Virus record (IMG/VR): IMGVR_UViG_3300023181_000059
Span: 1 to 35,436 of that record
Source: a virus
DNA length: 35,436 bases
Direction: 5' to 3' (one strand)
Below are positions 19,581-29,700 of this stretch, in pieces. Each line of letters starts with the position of its first letter. Positions within the stretch are counted from its first letter, which is position 1. Made by a program: the position numbers and the translations under genes. The notes under the pieces are model-generated. The model saw only the letters and a program-made list of their open reading frames with translations, ran no database searches and had not been told where the DNA came from.

Positions 19581-20387
19581 ATGCCGGAAGATGACGGATT
19601 CGCACTAGATGTAAATGACTTTAAAGACGAGTCAGACGCGGTAGAGACGCAGGACACTACCCCAGAGGAATCATCAACCCCTGAGACAAAAGAAACTGAA
19701 GCGGTAGAAGCTGCTCAAGAAACAGACGAACTAGATACGGAGGACAGTGGGGACACTACCGAGGAAAGTTCAGACGAAACAAAAGAGGAAGACAAGCCCA
19801 AGGCCAAGAACAGTGCAGAGAATCGCAAAGAACAGCTCAATAAAGAGATACGCGAATTAGTAGCAACGAGGAGTCAGTTACAACGAGAAGTTGAACAGAC
19901 AAATCAACAGTACTACCAACCGCAATCTGTTGAACAGTTGGTCGAAAGCGGTATGGATGACGTCGAAGCTCGCTTCAAAGCTTTAGAACAAGAACGTGCT
20001 ATTGAGAAATACAACGCTCAAGTATCTGAAACAACGAACGCAGTGAACACTGAATCCTTACAAGTATTCTCCGATTTTCCAGAGTTTGATTCTGAGAGTG
20101 ACCAGTATAACGAATCGCTAGCTAAGAGAGCAGCTGCTGCATATACCAGGGTTGCCGGAATTGTCGAAGACAAGAACACTGGGTTAATCGTAAGTGCCAA
20201 TGTTACGCCTTACAACTTTTATAAAGATTTTGCTGAAACTCACCGAGAAGCAATGACCCGAGGCGAAACATCTGCCCGAAAGAACGTGCAGCGAGAACTA
20301 GCAACGGCTGAAAATCCCGTTTCTACCGCAAAGACGCACGCTCCAAAGAAAGACCAATTCGAAGAAGGCTTTGACTCTATCAAGTAG
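19581..20387 (+). CDS. Scaffolding protein
   Basis: 268 residues, TGGAGGA site before ATG 19581. The first ~90 residues are strongly acidic and Thr/Ser/Glu-rich (low complexity); a basic coiled coil follows (NRKEQLNKEIRELVATRSQLQREVEQ), then an Ala-rich helical middle and a basic C-terminal helix (APKKDQFEEGFDSIK). Position directly before the major capsid gene and this composition are typical of scaffolds, which guide prohead assembly and leave before or during packaging. Ends at TAG. Confidence 0.75.
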   Translation: MPEDDGFALDVNDFKDESDAVETQDTTPEESSTPETKETEAVEAAQETDELDTEDSGDTTEESSDETKEEDKPKAKNSAENRKEQLNKEIRELVATRSQLQREVEQTNQQYYQPQSVEQLVESGMDDVEARFKALEQERAIEKYNAQVSETTNAVNTESLQVFSDFPEFDSESDQYNESLAKRAAAAYTRVAGIVEDKNTGLIVSANVTPYNFYKDFAETHREAMTRGETSARKNVQRELATAENPVSTAKTHAPKKDQFEEGFDSIK

Positions 20388-20416
20388 AAGCGCATTAACC
20401 AAAGGAAATAACCAAC

Positions 20417-21235
20417 ATGGCTCAAAACTTAGCTTCTAAGTACAGCGCAAAAGTTGTTGAACGCTTTAAACTAAAAAGCCTCACCGACAAAGCTGTAAAC
20501 AACGACTACGACTGGACTGGCGTTAACTCTGTTAGCGTTTACTCAGTCGCCACTGCAACTATGGGTACATACACCCGTTCTGGACAAAACCGTTACGGTA
20601 CTGTTACAGAAGTTGACACAACCATCCAAACACTAACCCTAGCTCGTGACCGTGCGTTTACGAAGTCTATCGACCGTCGTAACCGTGACGAATCAATGGG
20701 TGTAACTGAAGCTGGTAAGTTCCTCGCTCGTCAACTTGACGAAGTGATTACACCAGAAATTGACGTATACCGATTGGCTACTCTTGGTACTGCTGCATCT
20801 GTTGGTGCAACTACCGGTGCGACAACTGCTGCAAACGCATACTTAAACTTCCTCGCAGCTCAAACTGTGATTACTGACAAGAAGGTTCCCCTTACTGGCC
20901 GTATCGCATTCATGACTGCACAGTACTACGCATTCTTGAAACAAAGCAACTTCGTGCTTGACTCAGAAGATGCAATGGGTTCACGTCACTCAGGTAACTA
21001 CGGTACTGTTGACGGTACAACTATCCAAGTTGTTCCAAGCTCATACATGCCTACTAACGTTGACTTAATCATTACTCACCCAGTAGCAATGGTTAGCCCA
21101 ATGGTTCTTGAAAGCTACAAGACACACGTAGATGCCCCTGGTATCAACGGTTGGCTCGTAGAAGGTCGTGTAGTATACGACGCATTCGTATTGACTGCTA
21201 AAGCTGACGCAATCGCTAAGCACTCAATCGCCTAA
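20417..21235 (+). CDS. Major capsid protein
   Basis: 272 residues, AAAGGAAAT site. Position after scaffold, size, abundant codon-optimised style and the sequence plan (N-terminal YSAKVVERFKLKS, beta-rich VNSVSVYSV, EVDTTIQTLTLARDRAFTKSIDRRNRDES, helical FLARQLDEVITPEIDVYRLATL, then C-terminal strands VDLIITHPVAMVSP) fit a HK97-fold coat protein. Exact family unassigned. Stop followed by a second stop (TAATAA), usual for highly expressed genes. Confidence 0.8.
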   Translation: MAQNLASKYSAKVVERFKLKSLTDKAVNNDYDWTGVNSVSVYSVATATMGTYTRSGQNRYGTVTEVDTTIQTLTLARDRAFTKSIDRRNRDESMGVTEAGKFLARQLDEVITPEIDVYRLATLGTAASVGATTGATTAANAYLNFLAAQTVITDKKVPLTGRIAFMTAQYYAFLKQSNFVLDSEDAMGSRHSGNYGTVDGTTIQVVPSSYMPTNVDLIITHPVAMVSPMVLESYKTHVDAPGINGWLVEGRVVYDAFVLTAKADAIAKHSIA

Positions 21236-21260
21236 TAACTAAGTAACCAAGGAGAAGATT

Positions 21261-21548
21261 ATGGCAGATAACGTACCATACGCAGACATCAAAGAAGACG
21301 CTGAACGACTTACAAAAGCTCGTTTGGCTGCACAAAACAACAACATTACTGAGAACGACCTAAAAATCGAACCAGTACTACAAGCTGTTACACCTAACGA
21401 CGCAGAAGCGAAGAAAGCCAACACTGGCGGTATCGACGTTGCTGGTTCACCTGATTCATTCAGTGGCCCTGTATCTGACGGTTTTAACGATGGCGCTGTT
21501 GAAGAAGCAGCAACAGGCACTACTAAAGCTAGCAAAGTAGCGAAGTAG
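21261..21548 (+). CDS. Head-associated protein, possible decoration or minor head protein, 95 residues
   Basis: AAGGAGAAG before ATG 21261. Charged helical N-terminus (YADIKEDAERLTKARLAAQ), then a Gly/Ser/Asp-rich, low-complexity C-terminal half. Located right after the major capsid gene, the usual place for a capsid-associated protein. Function not determined. A GGGAGA/TCTCCC hairpin follows. Confidence 0.5.
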   Translation: MADNVPYADIKEDAERLTKARLAAQNNNITENDLKIEPVLQAVTPNDAEAKKANTGGIDVAGSPDSFSGPVSDGFNDGAVEEAATGTTKASKVAK

Positions 21549-21555
21549 TTCAGAT

Positions 21556-21573
21556 GGGAGAGTGGGGTCTCCC
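21556..21573 (+). other. Hairpin after the capsid gene pair
   Basis: GGGAGA (21556-21561) pairs with TCTCCC (21568-21573), loop GTGGGG, 8 bases after the stop of 21261-21548. No long T run follows, so at most a weak or partial terminator that could reduce expression of the following tail genes relative to capsid. Confidence 0.5.
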
Positions 21574-21606
21574 GACCAAGATTAAACTTAATTAGAGATT
21601 ACAATT

Positions 21607-21969
21607 ATGGCAAAACTTAAAGTTATACAGTATGACCCGTTCAAAAAGGGCGATACCCCTGTCTTTGCTTTCCAATTCACTCCACCATACGTAGGGTTTG
21701 ACTGGACAACTATTACCGCAGATATTGCCATGACCGATGTTTCTAATCCCTCAGACAATACAGGTGCGGCCTTCGTTCGACTTAACCAAACACTTACACC
21801 AGACGTAGATAACATAGCAACTGTGAGCGCACAGCCAACCGTCTTGGAAAGTAAAGCACTCAGTGCCGATACTGAATACAAAGTGGAGATTCAACTTAAA
21901 GAAGGCTCAGATAACGTAGCCACCCCGATAACAGGTAAGGTAACTGTAGTACAGGACTACATTATATAA
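21607..21969 (+). CDS. Appendage/baseplate-type protein, 120 residues
   Basis: MAKLKVIQYDPFKKGDTPVFAFQF... then alternating strands: ITADIAMTDVSNPSD, AAFVRLNQTLTPD, YKVEIQLKEG, GKVTVVQDYII. The N-terminal pattern (a short strand, then KGDTPxFxF) resembles upper-baseplate/receptor-binding N-terminal domains that describe measured-value beta sandwiches in phage tails. It precedes a tail fibre, so an attachment adaptor is likely. Family assignment tentative. Confidence 0.5.
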   Translation: MAKLKVIQYDPFKKGDTPVFAFQFTPPYVGFDWTTITADIAMTDVSNPSDNTGAAFVRLNQTLTPDVDNIATVSAQPTVLESKALSADTEYKVEIQLKEGSDNVATPITGKVTVVQDYII

Positions 21970-21970
21970 A

Positions 21971-23392
21971 ATGATTGATAAACGCTACCTAGTATCAGTA
22001 GACCTGTCGAGTCAAAACCAAGGCGTTACTGTCAGTAGCGCATCTGTTAGTGAAACGCAAATAGCCGCAACTACTTTCCTCACTGGGCCAAAAGGGGCAG
22101 ATGGGACAGCAGGAGCTGGTGTTGCCGTTGGTGGAACAATAAATCAATACTTAAAGAAAAATTCAAGTACTAACTATGATACGTCGTGGGATTCACTTGA
22201 TAAAAATGATGTGGGGCTATCAAATGTGGATAATACGTCAGACCTTAGCAAACCTATATCTACACTTACCCAGACTGCACTGAACGCTAAACAAGCTACT
22301 CTGGTCAGCGGTACGAACATCAAAACAGTCAACGGGACTACCTTGCTTGGTTCAGGCGATTTAGTCATAACTGGTGGAAGCGGTACGGTGACTTCTGTGA
22401 ATGCTACAGGTGCTAATGGCGTCAGTGTTAGCGGTGGTCCAATAACGACCTCAGGAAGCCTTACAATCGGTCTCGGAGCTATAACTCCAACGTCGGTAGC
22501 TTCAACTGGTGCAGTGACCGGTACGAACTTATCAGGTACGAACACGGGCGACCAGACAACCGTCACAGGTAACGCTGGTACGGCTACGACTTTACAGACA
22601 GCTCGCACAATTGGAACGCTTACAGGTGACGTGACGACTGCTGGTTCAACCTTCAATGGTTCGGCTAATAACACGAATGCGACGGTCCTTGCGACGGTAA
22701 ACTCCAACGTTGGTACATTCGGTTCTGCTACCCAAGTACCTGTGTACACAGTGAATGCCAAAGGTTTAACCACCGCCTCAGCGAATACCTCAATCCAAAT
22801 TGCCGAATCCCAAGTCACTAACCTTGTCACAGATTTAGCGGGCAAGCTTTCAAATATCACAGGACTTATTACAGCTGGTTCTAACGTCACCATAACAGGA
22901 ACGGGTACATCGGGTAGTCCTTATAACATTTCATCAACAGCAGCCGGAGGAGGAGGCGGAACAGTAACAAACGTATCATCTACTTCTGGTGATGCGACTA
23001 TTGCTAATCCAACGACCACCCCTGCTATTACTATCGTATCTGCACCGAAACTGACGACAGCACGAACAATCAACGGGGTATCATTCGATGGAACGGCTAA
23101 CATCAACGTTCCTACAGGTATTAGCCGGTCAATCGCTATCTTAACGACTGCTTCAACTCTTGGAGCTACAGCAAGTACTGATTATGTAGTATTCGTAGGA
23201 AGCGGCGGCGCGCCTACTTTGCCAACAGCGGTAGGCAATACAAATGCTTATGAAATTAATAACGACAGTGGTGCAGCAATTACTGTTTCTACAACTGGCG
23301 GGCAAACCATCAATGGTAGTACTTCAATATCACTACTGGCCGATGAATCACGTAAATTTTATAGCAATAACACTAACTGGAAGGTCTTCTAA
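21971..23392 (+). CDS. Tail fibre protein, 473 residues
   Basis: Two bases after the previous stop. A short N-terminal domain is followed by a collagen-like bit (TGPKGADGTAGAG) and the fibre linker GGTINQYLKKNSST, then DVGLSNVDNTSDLSKPIS, a motif very common in tail fibres. The long middle is Thr/Gly/Ser-rich, beta-helical in character, with repeated GTVTSVN/GTVTNVS and ARTI-G-..-FDGTANINVP elements. C-terminus is a small beta domain (NDSGAAITVSTTGGQTI). It should form a trimeric fibre binding the host surface. A 239-residue frame on the other strand is a shadow of these repeats. Confidence 0.8.
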   Translation: MIDKRYLVSVDLSSQNQGVTVSSASVSETQIAATTFLTGPKGADGTAGAGVAVGGTINQYLKKNSSTNYDTSWDSLDKNDVGLSNVDNTSDLSKPISTLTQTALNAKQATLVSGTNIKTVNGTTLLGSGDLVITGGSGTVTSVNATGANGVSVSGGPITTSGSLTIGLGAITPTSVASTGAVTGTNLSGTNTGDQTTVTGNAGTATTLQTARTIGTLTGDVTTAGSTFNGSANNTNATVLATVNSNVGTFGSATQVPVYTVNAKGLTTASANTSIQIAESQVTNLVTDLAGKLSNITGLITAGSNVTITGTGTSGSPYNISSTAAGGGGGTVTNVSSTSGDATIANPTTTPAITIVSAPKLTTARTINGVSFDGTANINVPTGISRSIAILTTASTLGATASTDYVVFVGSGGAPTLPTAVGNTNAYEINNDSGAAITVSTTGGQTINGSTSISLLADESRKFYSNNTNWKVF

Positions 23393-23394
23393 CC

Positions 23395-24222
23395 ATGGCA
23401 TACACACCCCCTAATACAAACGGTCAAAAAACAATGGCGAACAGCAGTCCAGTTGTTCTTGCTTCTGACCAAACACAAATACCAGTTCAATTAAACGCAA
23501 TTCAAACTCCAACTACGGGAACTATCACCACAGCTACTTCTGTCGTAACTGCTACAGACATGGCAGGAGTGGGCGCTGTTACTGTATCAATGTACGGTAC
23601 GTACGCTGGTATTACAGTAAACTTTGAAGTCTTCGACTCTGTAAACTGGGTAGCGATACCGGCTTTTCCGATATCGTCTGTCAACCCAGTTGCATCAATA
23701 AGTATTGCACCAACAGCCAACTCAACAACTATATGGAATGTTACACCTTTACTAGGTATTACTCAGTTCCGTGTACGAGCGTCAACGTACACATCAGGTA
23801 CAGCAAACATTCGTATTGAGCCATCTGCACAATTTACTCAACCTAATGTCATAGTTTCCAACCCAACCGCTGCTAACTTGCTTGCTACTGTTTCGGGTAC
23901 TGTAGCCGTCACACAATCTACCAGCCCTTGGGTAACCCGTGAAGCCGTTGCAACGACGCCGACGATTACTCAGGTCACACCAGCTACTACTAGCACAACC
24001 CTAAAGGCTTCAAATGCGAACCGAAAGGCTATTATTCTTGTTAATGGTGGTACGAGTGACTGTTACATAACGTACGGTGCAACGTCTGCCTCTACTGCTT
24101 ATACGTTCTTACTTCCTTCATTAGGTACTACAACAATACGTGGTGAAGAATATTCAGGTGTTATCTCTGGTATCTGGGTAGCAACAGGTGGTAACTCAAT
24201 GCAAGTAACAGAAATAGTATAG
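23395..24222 (+). CDS. Virion appendage protein, 275 residues
   Basis: The N-terminus reads MAYTPPNTNGQKTMANSSPVVLASDQ, a start that recurs in phage structural proteins associated with fibres. The rest is beta-rich, Thr/Ser-heavy, with internal PTTGTITTATSV-like repeats and a C-terminal domain ending GNSMQVTEIV. GGAAGG lies upstream. Probably an adaptor or fibre subunit of the first appendage cluster. Ends TAG, with GGAGATAA for the next gene. Confidence 0.6.
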   Translation: MAYTPPNTNGQKTMANSSPVVLASDQTQIPVQLNAIQTPTTGTITTATSVVTATDMAGVGAVTVSMYGTYAGITVNFEVFDSVNWVAIPAFPISSVNPVASISIAPTANSTTIWNVTPLLGITQFRVRASTYTSGTANIRIEPSAQFTQPNVIVSNPTAANLLATVSGTVAVTQSTSPWVTREAVATTPTITQVTPATTSTTLKASNANRKAIILVNGGTSDCYITYGATSASTAYTFLLPSLGTTTIRGEEYSGVISGIWVATGGNSMQVTEIV

Positions 24223-24232
24223 GAGATAATAT

Positions 24233-24760
24233 ATGCCACAAATTAACTCACCAACCCCCGATGCAACAACTACAAGTAAGGGAAAGATTCAGCTTGCAGG
24301 TGACTTGGCAGGAACTGCTACAGCACCAACTTTGTCTACGACTGCCATTAAACTTGGCTACGCTGAAATTACTTCAAACTTTACGCTTGCGAGTACCACT
24401 AGTAACGTCTTTGCTGATGTAACTGGGCTTTCTAGTACTGTTACTGTTCCAACAGGTGGTCGTGATGTCTATGTAACGTTTAAAGGTACAGTACGTTCTG
24501 CTGCTGGTTCGGGACAGGGCGTAGCCGTGGCTGTAGCTGAGGGTTCAACAATACTCGATTCACTCAACTGGGATTTAGCCACAAGCTCATTTGGCGTCAA
24601 CGCAACGTTCACTGCTCGTATCTCTGCTCCCTCAGCTGGGTCACACACATATAAGATTCAAATAGGTCATACGGCTACCGCAGCACTTGCGGTACTTGCT
24701 GGTACACCAACAACACCAAGTACTTCAGGTAAAGCCTATATTTTAACGGAGATACGATAA
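24233..24760 (+). CDS. Tail fibre/receptor-binding protein, 175 residues
   Basis: The N-terminal tag DATTTSKGKIQLAGDLAGTATAPTLS is a standard fibre-attachment motif. The remaining 130 residues form a beta sandwich (FTLASTTSNVFADVTGLSSTV..., SHTYKIQIGHTAT) ending ...GKAYILTEIR, a plan shared with the C-terminus of the protein at 33582. Overlaps the next gene by one base. Confidence 0.65.
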   Translation: MPQINSPTPDATTTSKGKIQLAGDLAGTATAPTLSTTAIKLGYAEITSNFTLASTTSNVFADVTGLSSTVTVPTGGRDVYVTFKGTVRSAAGSGQGVAVAVAEGSTILDSLNWDLATSSFGVNATFTARISAPSAGSHTYKIQIGHTATAALAVLAGTPTTPSTSGKAYILTEIR

Positions 24761-25302
24761 TGCCCGATATATCACCCTCAAATGTACCGAGTAATACTTT
24801 AACTACAGACATGTTAAGTGATACCATTCCGATGGCAGATGACCCTACAAAGGTGCCAACATCACGAGCAGTCAAGGAAACAGACCAAGTTCTATTTGCC
24901 CAAATTGCTAAGAAAACGGCAGTGCGGTATTGTGAAAATGGTCTCTTTAAAAATGGTACTCCGAACACGGGGGATATCATTGTCTTTACCGATTCCGTTA
25001 CGACCTCAGGGGGAAGCGCAACGTTTTATGCAACATCCGATCATACGGCTACGGGTACCGCCCTTTGTAGTTCAATATCGGCGGATTCTTTCCAACCAAA
25101 CTATCGGGATTCAACGGGAATTTACTTACCAGGTGCAGTAACTGTAGCAGGAAATCTTAAATCAATTTCACAAGCTTTCGCTAAACAAACTTTTACAGGC
25201 ATTACTATACTCACATCAATCAATGTCCTCGGCTCTACAAGTAACGTAGCAATTCCTGATGGCGTAGTCGTGAAGGCTGGCTTCTGGGGTATTGCTGCCT
25301 AA
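24760..25302 (+). CDS. Appendage protein, 180 residues
   Basis: Starts on the upstream stop. N-terminal region MPDISPSNVPSNTLTTDMLSDTIPMADDPTKVPTSRAVKE is the kind of coiled region that precedes fibre tips; then a beta-rich C-terminal domain (NTGDIIVFTDSVTTSGG ... VPD-GVVVKAGFWGIAA). Likely a short fibre or tip protein. Overlaps the next gene by one base. Confidence 0.55.
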   Translation: MPDISPSNVPSNTLTTDMLSDTIPMADDPTKVPTSRAVKETDQVLFAQIAKKTAVRYCENGLFKNGTPNTGDIIVFTDSVTTSGGSATFYATSDHTATGTALCSSISADSFQPNYRDSTGIYLPGAVTVAGNLKSISQAFAKQTFTGITILTSINVLGSTSNVAIPDGVVVKAGFWGIAA

Positions 25303-25490
25303 TGGCTACTGATAAGGAGTTTATCGTCAATAAGAAATTCTTCATTGGCTTCATTACTATACAAGTTATACTGCTCGCTATATTTGCTTACGTAATACTC
25401 AGCCCTAAAACGGTGACCGTCCGGGTTGAAAAGTTAGAACATGCCTTCAGTACGAAAGAAGTGCTTGAGATTATTCCCCCCAGTCTCTAG
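25302..25490 (+). CDS. Small single-span membrane protein, 62 residues
   Basis: Basic N-terminus (MATDKEFIVNKKFF), one hydrophobic helix (IGFITIQVILLAIFAYVIL, about residues 15-33), then a polar external tail (PKTVTVRVEKLEHAFSTKEVLEIIPPSL). Placed at the end of the appendage cluster, before a late promoter whose -35 includes its TAG stop. May be a spanin-like, lysis or superinfection-blocking protein; no family recognised. Confidence 0.6.
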   Translation: MATDKEFIVNKKFFIGFITIQVILLAIFAYVILSPKTVTVRVEKLEHAFSTKEVLEIIPPSL

Positions 25491-25516
25491 CATAACTACT
25501 TTACTCACCGTATACT
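25488..25516 (+). promoter_or_regulatory. Late promoter copy 2 (before internal virion genes)
   Basis: TAGCATAACTACTTTA then TATACT at 25511-25516 and GAACACATC. ATAACTA begins 19 bases before the -10. Shares a 16-base identical upstream block with copy 4 at 33531. Confidence 0.65.
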
Positions 25517-25599
25517 GAACACATCGTAGACCATACTAACTAGGTGGTCGTATCTAACTCCTTGTGGAACGAATTAAAATTTATTACAGGAGAATATTC

Positions 25600-26730
25600 A
25601 TGGGATTTTTTGGCGATTTAGTCGATAACGTAGGAACAGCTTTAAACCTACCGGAGTTTGGTTTTTCCGAAGGAGCCAATGGTGGCTCAAGTGTTAATAC
25701 AGGCCGCATTCCCGCGACCGTGAGCCCGCTAATTAACTCAGCAGGCAGTAAAGGTGTACAAGCAGCTAACAACGCCTACGCAACGAAGAACCCGATACCG
25801 GGTACCTTTTTAAACCCTTCATACAGTCCATACGTCTCTGCAGCACCACAAGGCGGTGTCTTAGGTGCATCGACTGGTGGAGCAACGGCAGGCCGTGCTG
25901 CTGGAGGCGGTACCTCTGCGGCATCATATGACCCAGCTGCCCTTGCTTACTATAATGACCAAGAGACACTGGCTCGCCAAGCTCTCGACCGTCTGAACGC
26001 TCAACGGGGTATTGGTTTAGGAAACGTCCAGAACTCGTACCAAAGCGCATTAAATCAATTACTTGGTTCGAACGCTCAGGCTGAACGGGACGCTGGCTTA
26101 ACAAAGCAACGTACTATTGATGACAACGTCACTGCTCGTTCGAACGTTGACCAAACCGTCGCCCGTCAGGCTCAGGGCTTACGACGTCTCCTCGGTAACT
26201 CATCAAGTGCCGCTCAATACGCTGCTCCGCTTGCAGTTGCTCAACAAGGTAATAAACAACAAGGTGCCATTCAAACATCATTTGGCCGTAACCTTCAAAA
26301 TATCGACATTGCTGATGAAGACCGTAAGAAGGCCTTTGGTTCAGCCCAAGAAGACCTTGGCAACCAACGCCGTCAATCAGAGAACCAACTTAATGCTGGT
26401 CTATTACAAAGTGAAGCACAGATTAACGAACAGCTATCGAACATTGCACTCCAGCGCGCACAAGCTCGTGGCCAAAATTATGCCCAAGCTCGTGGTCAGC
26501 TGACACCGTTTAACGACCGTGTATCTACATTACTTAGCCAGATTGACCAATTGGGAGCAAACCCAGCTATCTCTGCTCGTAACGTGAACTTCACCGCTCC
26601 TACACTCGACCAATACAACGTACAAGGTATTAATGTCGCCCAAGGACAAACACCAGCCCAAGCAGCTGCTGGACAATACGCAAATCTCCTTAATACAGCT
26701 GAAGACCGCAAAAAACGTCAACTATTCTAA
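25600..26730 (+). CDS. Internal virion (ejection) protein, 376 residues
   Basis: Start at ATG 25600 (ACAGGAGAA upstream) rather than in-frame 25564. N-terminus MGFFGDLVDNVGTALNLPE, a Gly/Ala/Ser-rich linker, then about 250 residues of Gln/Ala/Arg/Asn-rich helix (ALNQLLGSNAQAERDAGL..., LNAGLLQSEAQINEQLSNIALQRAQ). This composition fits the small internal core proteins of podoviruses (T7 gp14 or P22 gp7 type) that are ejected with the DNA and help form the channel through the envelope. Followed by the giant ejection protein. Confidence 0.6.
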   Translation: MGFFGDLVDNVGTALNLPEFGFSEGANGGSSVNTGRIPATVSPLINSAGSKGVQAANNAYATKNPIPGTFLNPSYSPYVSAAPQGGVLGASTGGATAGRAAGGGTSAASYDPAALAYYNDQETLARQALDRLNAQRGIGLGNVQNSYQSALNQLLGSNAQAERDAGLTKQRTIDDNVTARSNVDQTVARQAQGLRRLLGNSSSAAQYAAPLAVAQQGNKQQGAIQTSFGRNLQNIDIADEDRKKAFGSAQEDLGNQRRQSENQLNAGLLQSEAQINEQLSNIALQRAQARGQNYAQARGQLTPFNDRVSTLLSQIDQLGANPAISARNVNFTAPTLDQYNVQGINVAQGQTPAQAAAGQYANLLNTAEDRKKRQLF

Positions 26731-26745
26731 CCAGGAGTTTTACTA

Positions 26746-29700
26746 GTGGCATATACTAAAAAGCAACGTTCAGACAAAGGCTTTGACTTCTTTGATAACA
26801 ACGGTAAGAAAATTACCATTGAACAGTATACCCAAGCCACCGGAGCAAATGGTTCAGACCTTCGCAAAGAACTAGCGCGCAGTGGTGACCAAGTATCTCA
26901 AAAGATAATCACTAATGATGGTATTGGGAAAATAGGCAAGAACCTTGTTGACTTTACCAAAACAATCGGTTCCAGTGTCCAACAAGGCTTGGGTGCTGTC
27001 ACGGATGTTGCTCTACAAGGTGGAGCAGTTATCGCCAACCCACTTGCTAAACTTCTAAATCCAGACGTAGCTAAGTACGTTGACCAAGCGACCGTTGATA
27101 CCACTGACCCACTTCGTAAGTTTATCCAATCGCAAAAAGACCTAGAAGGTAAAAGACTAGCCGGTACTTCAGATGTTGACGTCAATGCGACACGTATTGC
27201 CAGTGGCCAAGGGAACCTTCAAGATGTTGCCGCCGTTCTTGGTAAGGGTGCCGAAGTCGCTAGTGCTGCGACGATGTTTGCTAATCCACTATCGCTTGCG
27301 AAGGGAGCAACTGCCCGACAAGTTGCTACAACAGCTGCTAAAGATGCTGCCTTATTTGGTGGGCTTGGAGGTGCACAAGCGGGATTACAAAGCTTTGGTG
27401 AAACAGGTGACCTAGGCCAAGCAGTCAAAGCTGCTGGAACCGGTGCGCTGATTGGCGGAGTCACCCAAGGTGCATTAGATGTTGTCGCACCGGTAGCAGG
27501 CGCTCTTACGCGTCGTGGAGTGAACGACGGTGTACAAGCCGTTAATGATGCGAAGCCTTCGTCTATCGCCTCTCAAGACCCCCGGGTGACGGGATTTGAT
27601 GACCAGTACACAACCCTTGCTCAACAATTCGACACCATACAAGACCCAATCGCTCGCCGAGAGGTTTCTAAAGCTATGGCTCAAAACCGTGTGGAACGCT
27701 TGAATGCTCGTAAGAGTGTAGAGCGTGAGATTGGTCAAGGTGGGTACATTAGGCTTCCAGGAGAAGATAGAGTACGAGTTGAAAAACTGGCACGTCAAGG
27801 TGAAAGGGACGGCTTACCTTTAAACTACTTGAACAAAATAGATACGCAATTCTCAGAGGACTTATTACCAAACAATAAAATATCATATGACAACAAAGGT
27901 GATTTCTTTGATAATCCTGAATCTAGCCGTGAGCAAATTGCTAAAAATATTCAAAAATTGCAATCTGGTGGGAAACTAGACCCGATTATTATAGACGAAA
28001 AGGGCAATGTACTAGACGGTCAACACAGAATGAGTGCATACGAGGCGTTAGGTGTAAAAGAAATACCAGTTTATCGACCTGCTAACAAAGAGCTTTCTAT
28101 TGATAATGAGAGAACAAGAAGGCAAGAGATTTTTGGACAAGACATAACACCTGAGTTTTATAAAAGAATTTCAGATACATCCAGCTTAGACCGTAACCAA
28201 GAAATATCACAACAACCAACGTCCGACCAGTTAGAAAGTTCAATACGTGGTTCGTTCGATAACGGTAACGTCGAAATGCAGAGTATCCAAACCTTACCAG
28301 ATGATAATCCTCGTTCTCGATTTGCTTCAACGACAGCACCTAACAGTGGTAACCTTAGCCCTGAACTAGCTCAAGCTGTTCGAGAGAATGCTTCAAGTTA
28401 TAAGAAGTCTACTAACTCGGGTAGTGTTGAGGAATCTATTAACTTCCTTAATAACCGTACTGAAGATGAAGCAATTGACGACGTTCTGAACCGCCTTAGC
28501 CAGAAGAATATTGACCGCCAAGCTGTTACCGATGCCATTGCCGTTGCTGCTTCACTAGATAATAAAGGTGGTACTCGCAACCTCGAACTGGCTCAGAATA
28601 TCTACGATACGCTTTCTACCCAACTGACGAAGGCTGGTCAAACCGTTCAAGCAGCCAGTATCATCTCTCGCCGTACTCCAGAAGGTATGACTTATAACGC
28701 TTTACGGGAACTCCAAAAGGCTGATGTTCCTGTGACACCAGATATTCGTCAAGCTATTATTACAAAGACTCAAGAAATTGGTCAGCTAAAACTCGGTAGT
28801 GAAGCCCGTGAGGTAGCGACAGCAGAACTACAAAAGCAAGTGAATAGCCTTATCCCAACTGAATTAGTCGATAAACTGGTAGGTACCTGGAAGGCTGGAC
28901 TCCTTACTGGTATTCGTACGACTACAGGTGGTGCATTATCTAACGTTTTGTTCCGTGGTCTCCGAGAAGTCTCTCGCCCGGGAGCAGTCGCAGCGGATAT
29001 GGTAGCCTCCCTGTTTACTGGTAAACGAAGTTCTGTTCTAACTAACAGAGGCAACTGGGCTGGTACAGCCGAAGGCTTACAGAAAGCCGCAAAGTACCTT
29101 AAATCTGGTGTAGATGAACGTTCGTTTAGTGCTGATGGTAAGTATATAGACCGTGAAATTAACTTTAAAAACCCAGCACTAAAGACCTATGTTAATGGTG
29201 TCTTCCGTGTCATGGGTGCCGCTGACCGTCCATTCTATTACTCTCAATTCCGTAACTCTCTCGCAGAGGCTACGATTGTCGAAGCTAAGAATCTTAAGTT
29301 AAAAGGCAAATCTTTTGATGACTATGTAGAAAATGGCATTAAAAATCCAACCGAAGAAGCCACCCAATACGCCACAGACGTGGCCGAACAGGCCGTATTA
29401 GGCAATGACACCTTACTCTCGAACGTCGCGAATAAGCTGCGTGAAGCCGTCTCAAAGCAAGAGAATGCAGCGGTCCGTGGTGTTGGTAAGGCCGCGTTAG
29501 GCGTATTAGCACCGTTTACTAAAGTCCCGTCTGCTTTCTTATCCCGAGTGATTGACTTCACTCCTATTGGTGCAGTAAAAGAAGCCGTCACTCAGATGGC
29601 TAATAAATCCTTAAATCAAAACAAACTGGTTCAAGCTATCTCTGAGGCAGGTACAGGTACGGGTCTTATCTACTTAGGTGCTGAACTTGCAAATAACGAC

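Noticed and set aside
22174-22893. 239-codon minus-strand frame
   Set aside because: Lies wholly within the repetitive Thr/Gly-rich tail fibre gene; Val/Pro-rich translation is a product of the repeats.
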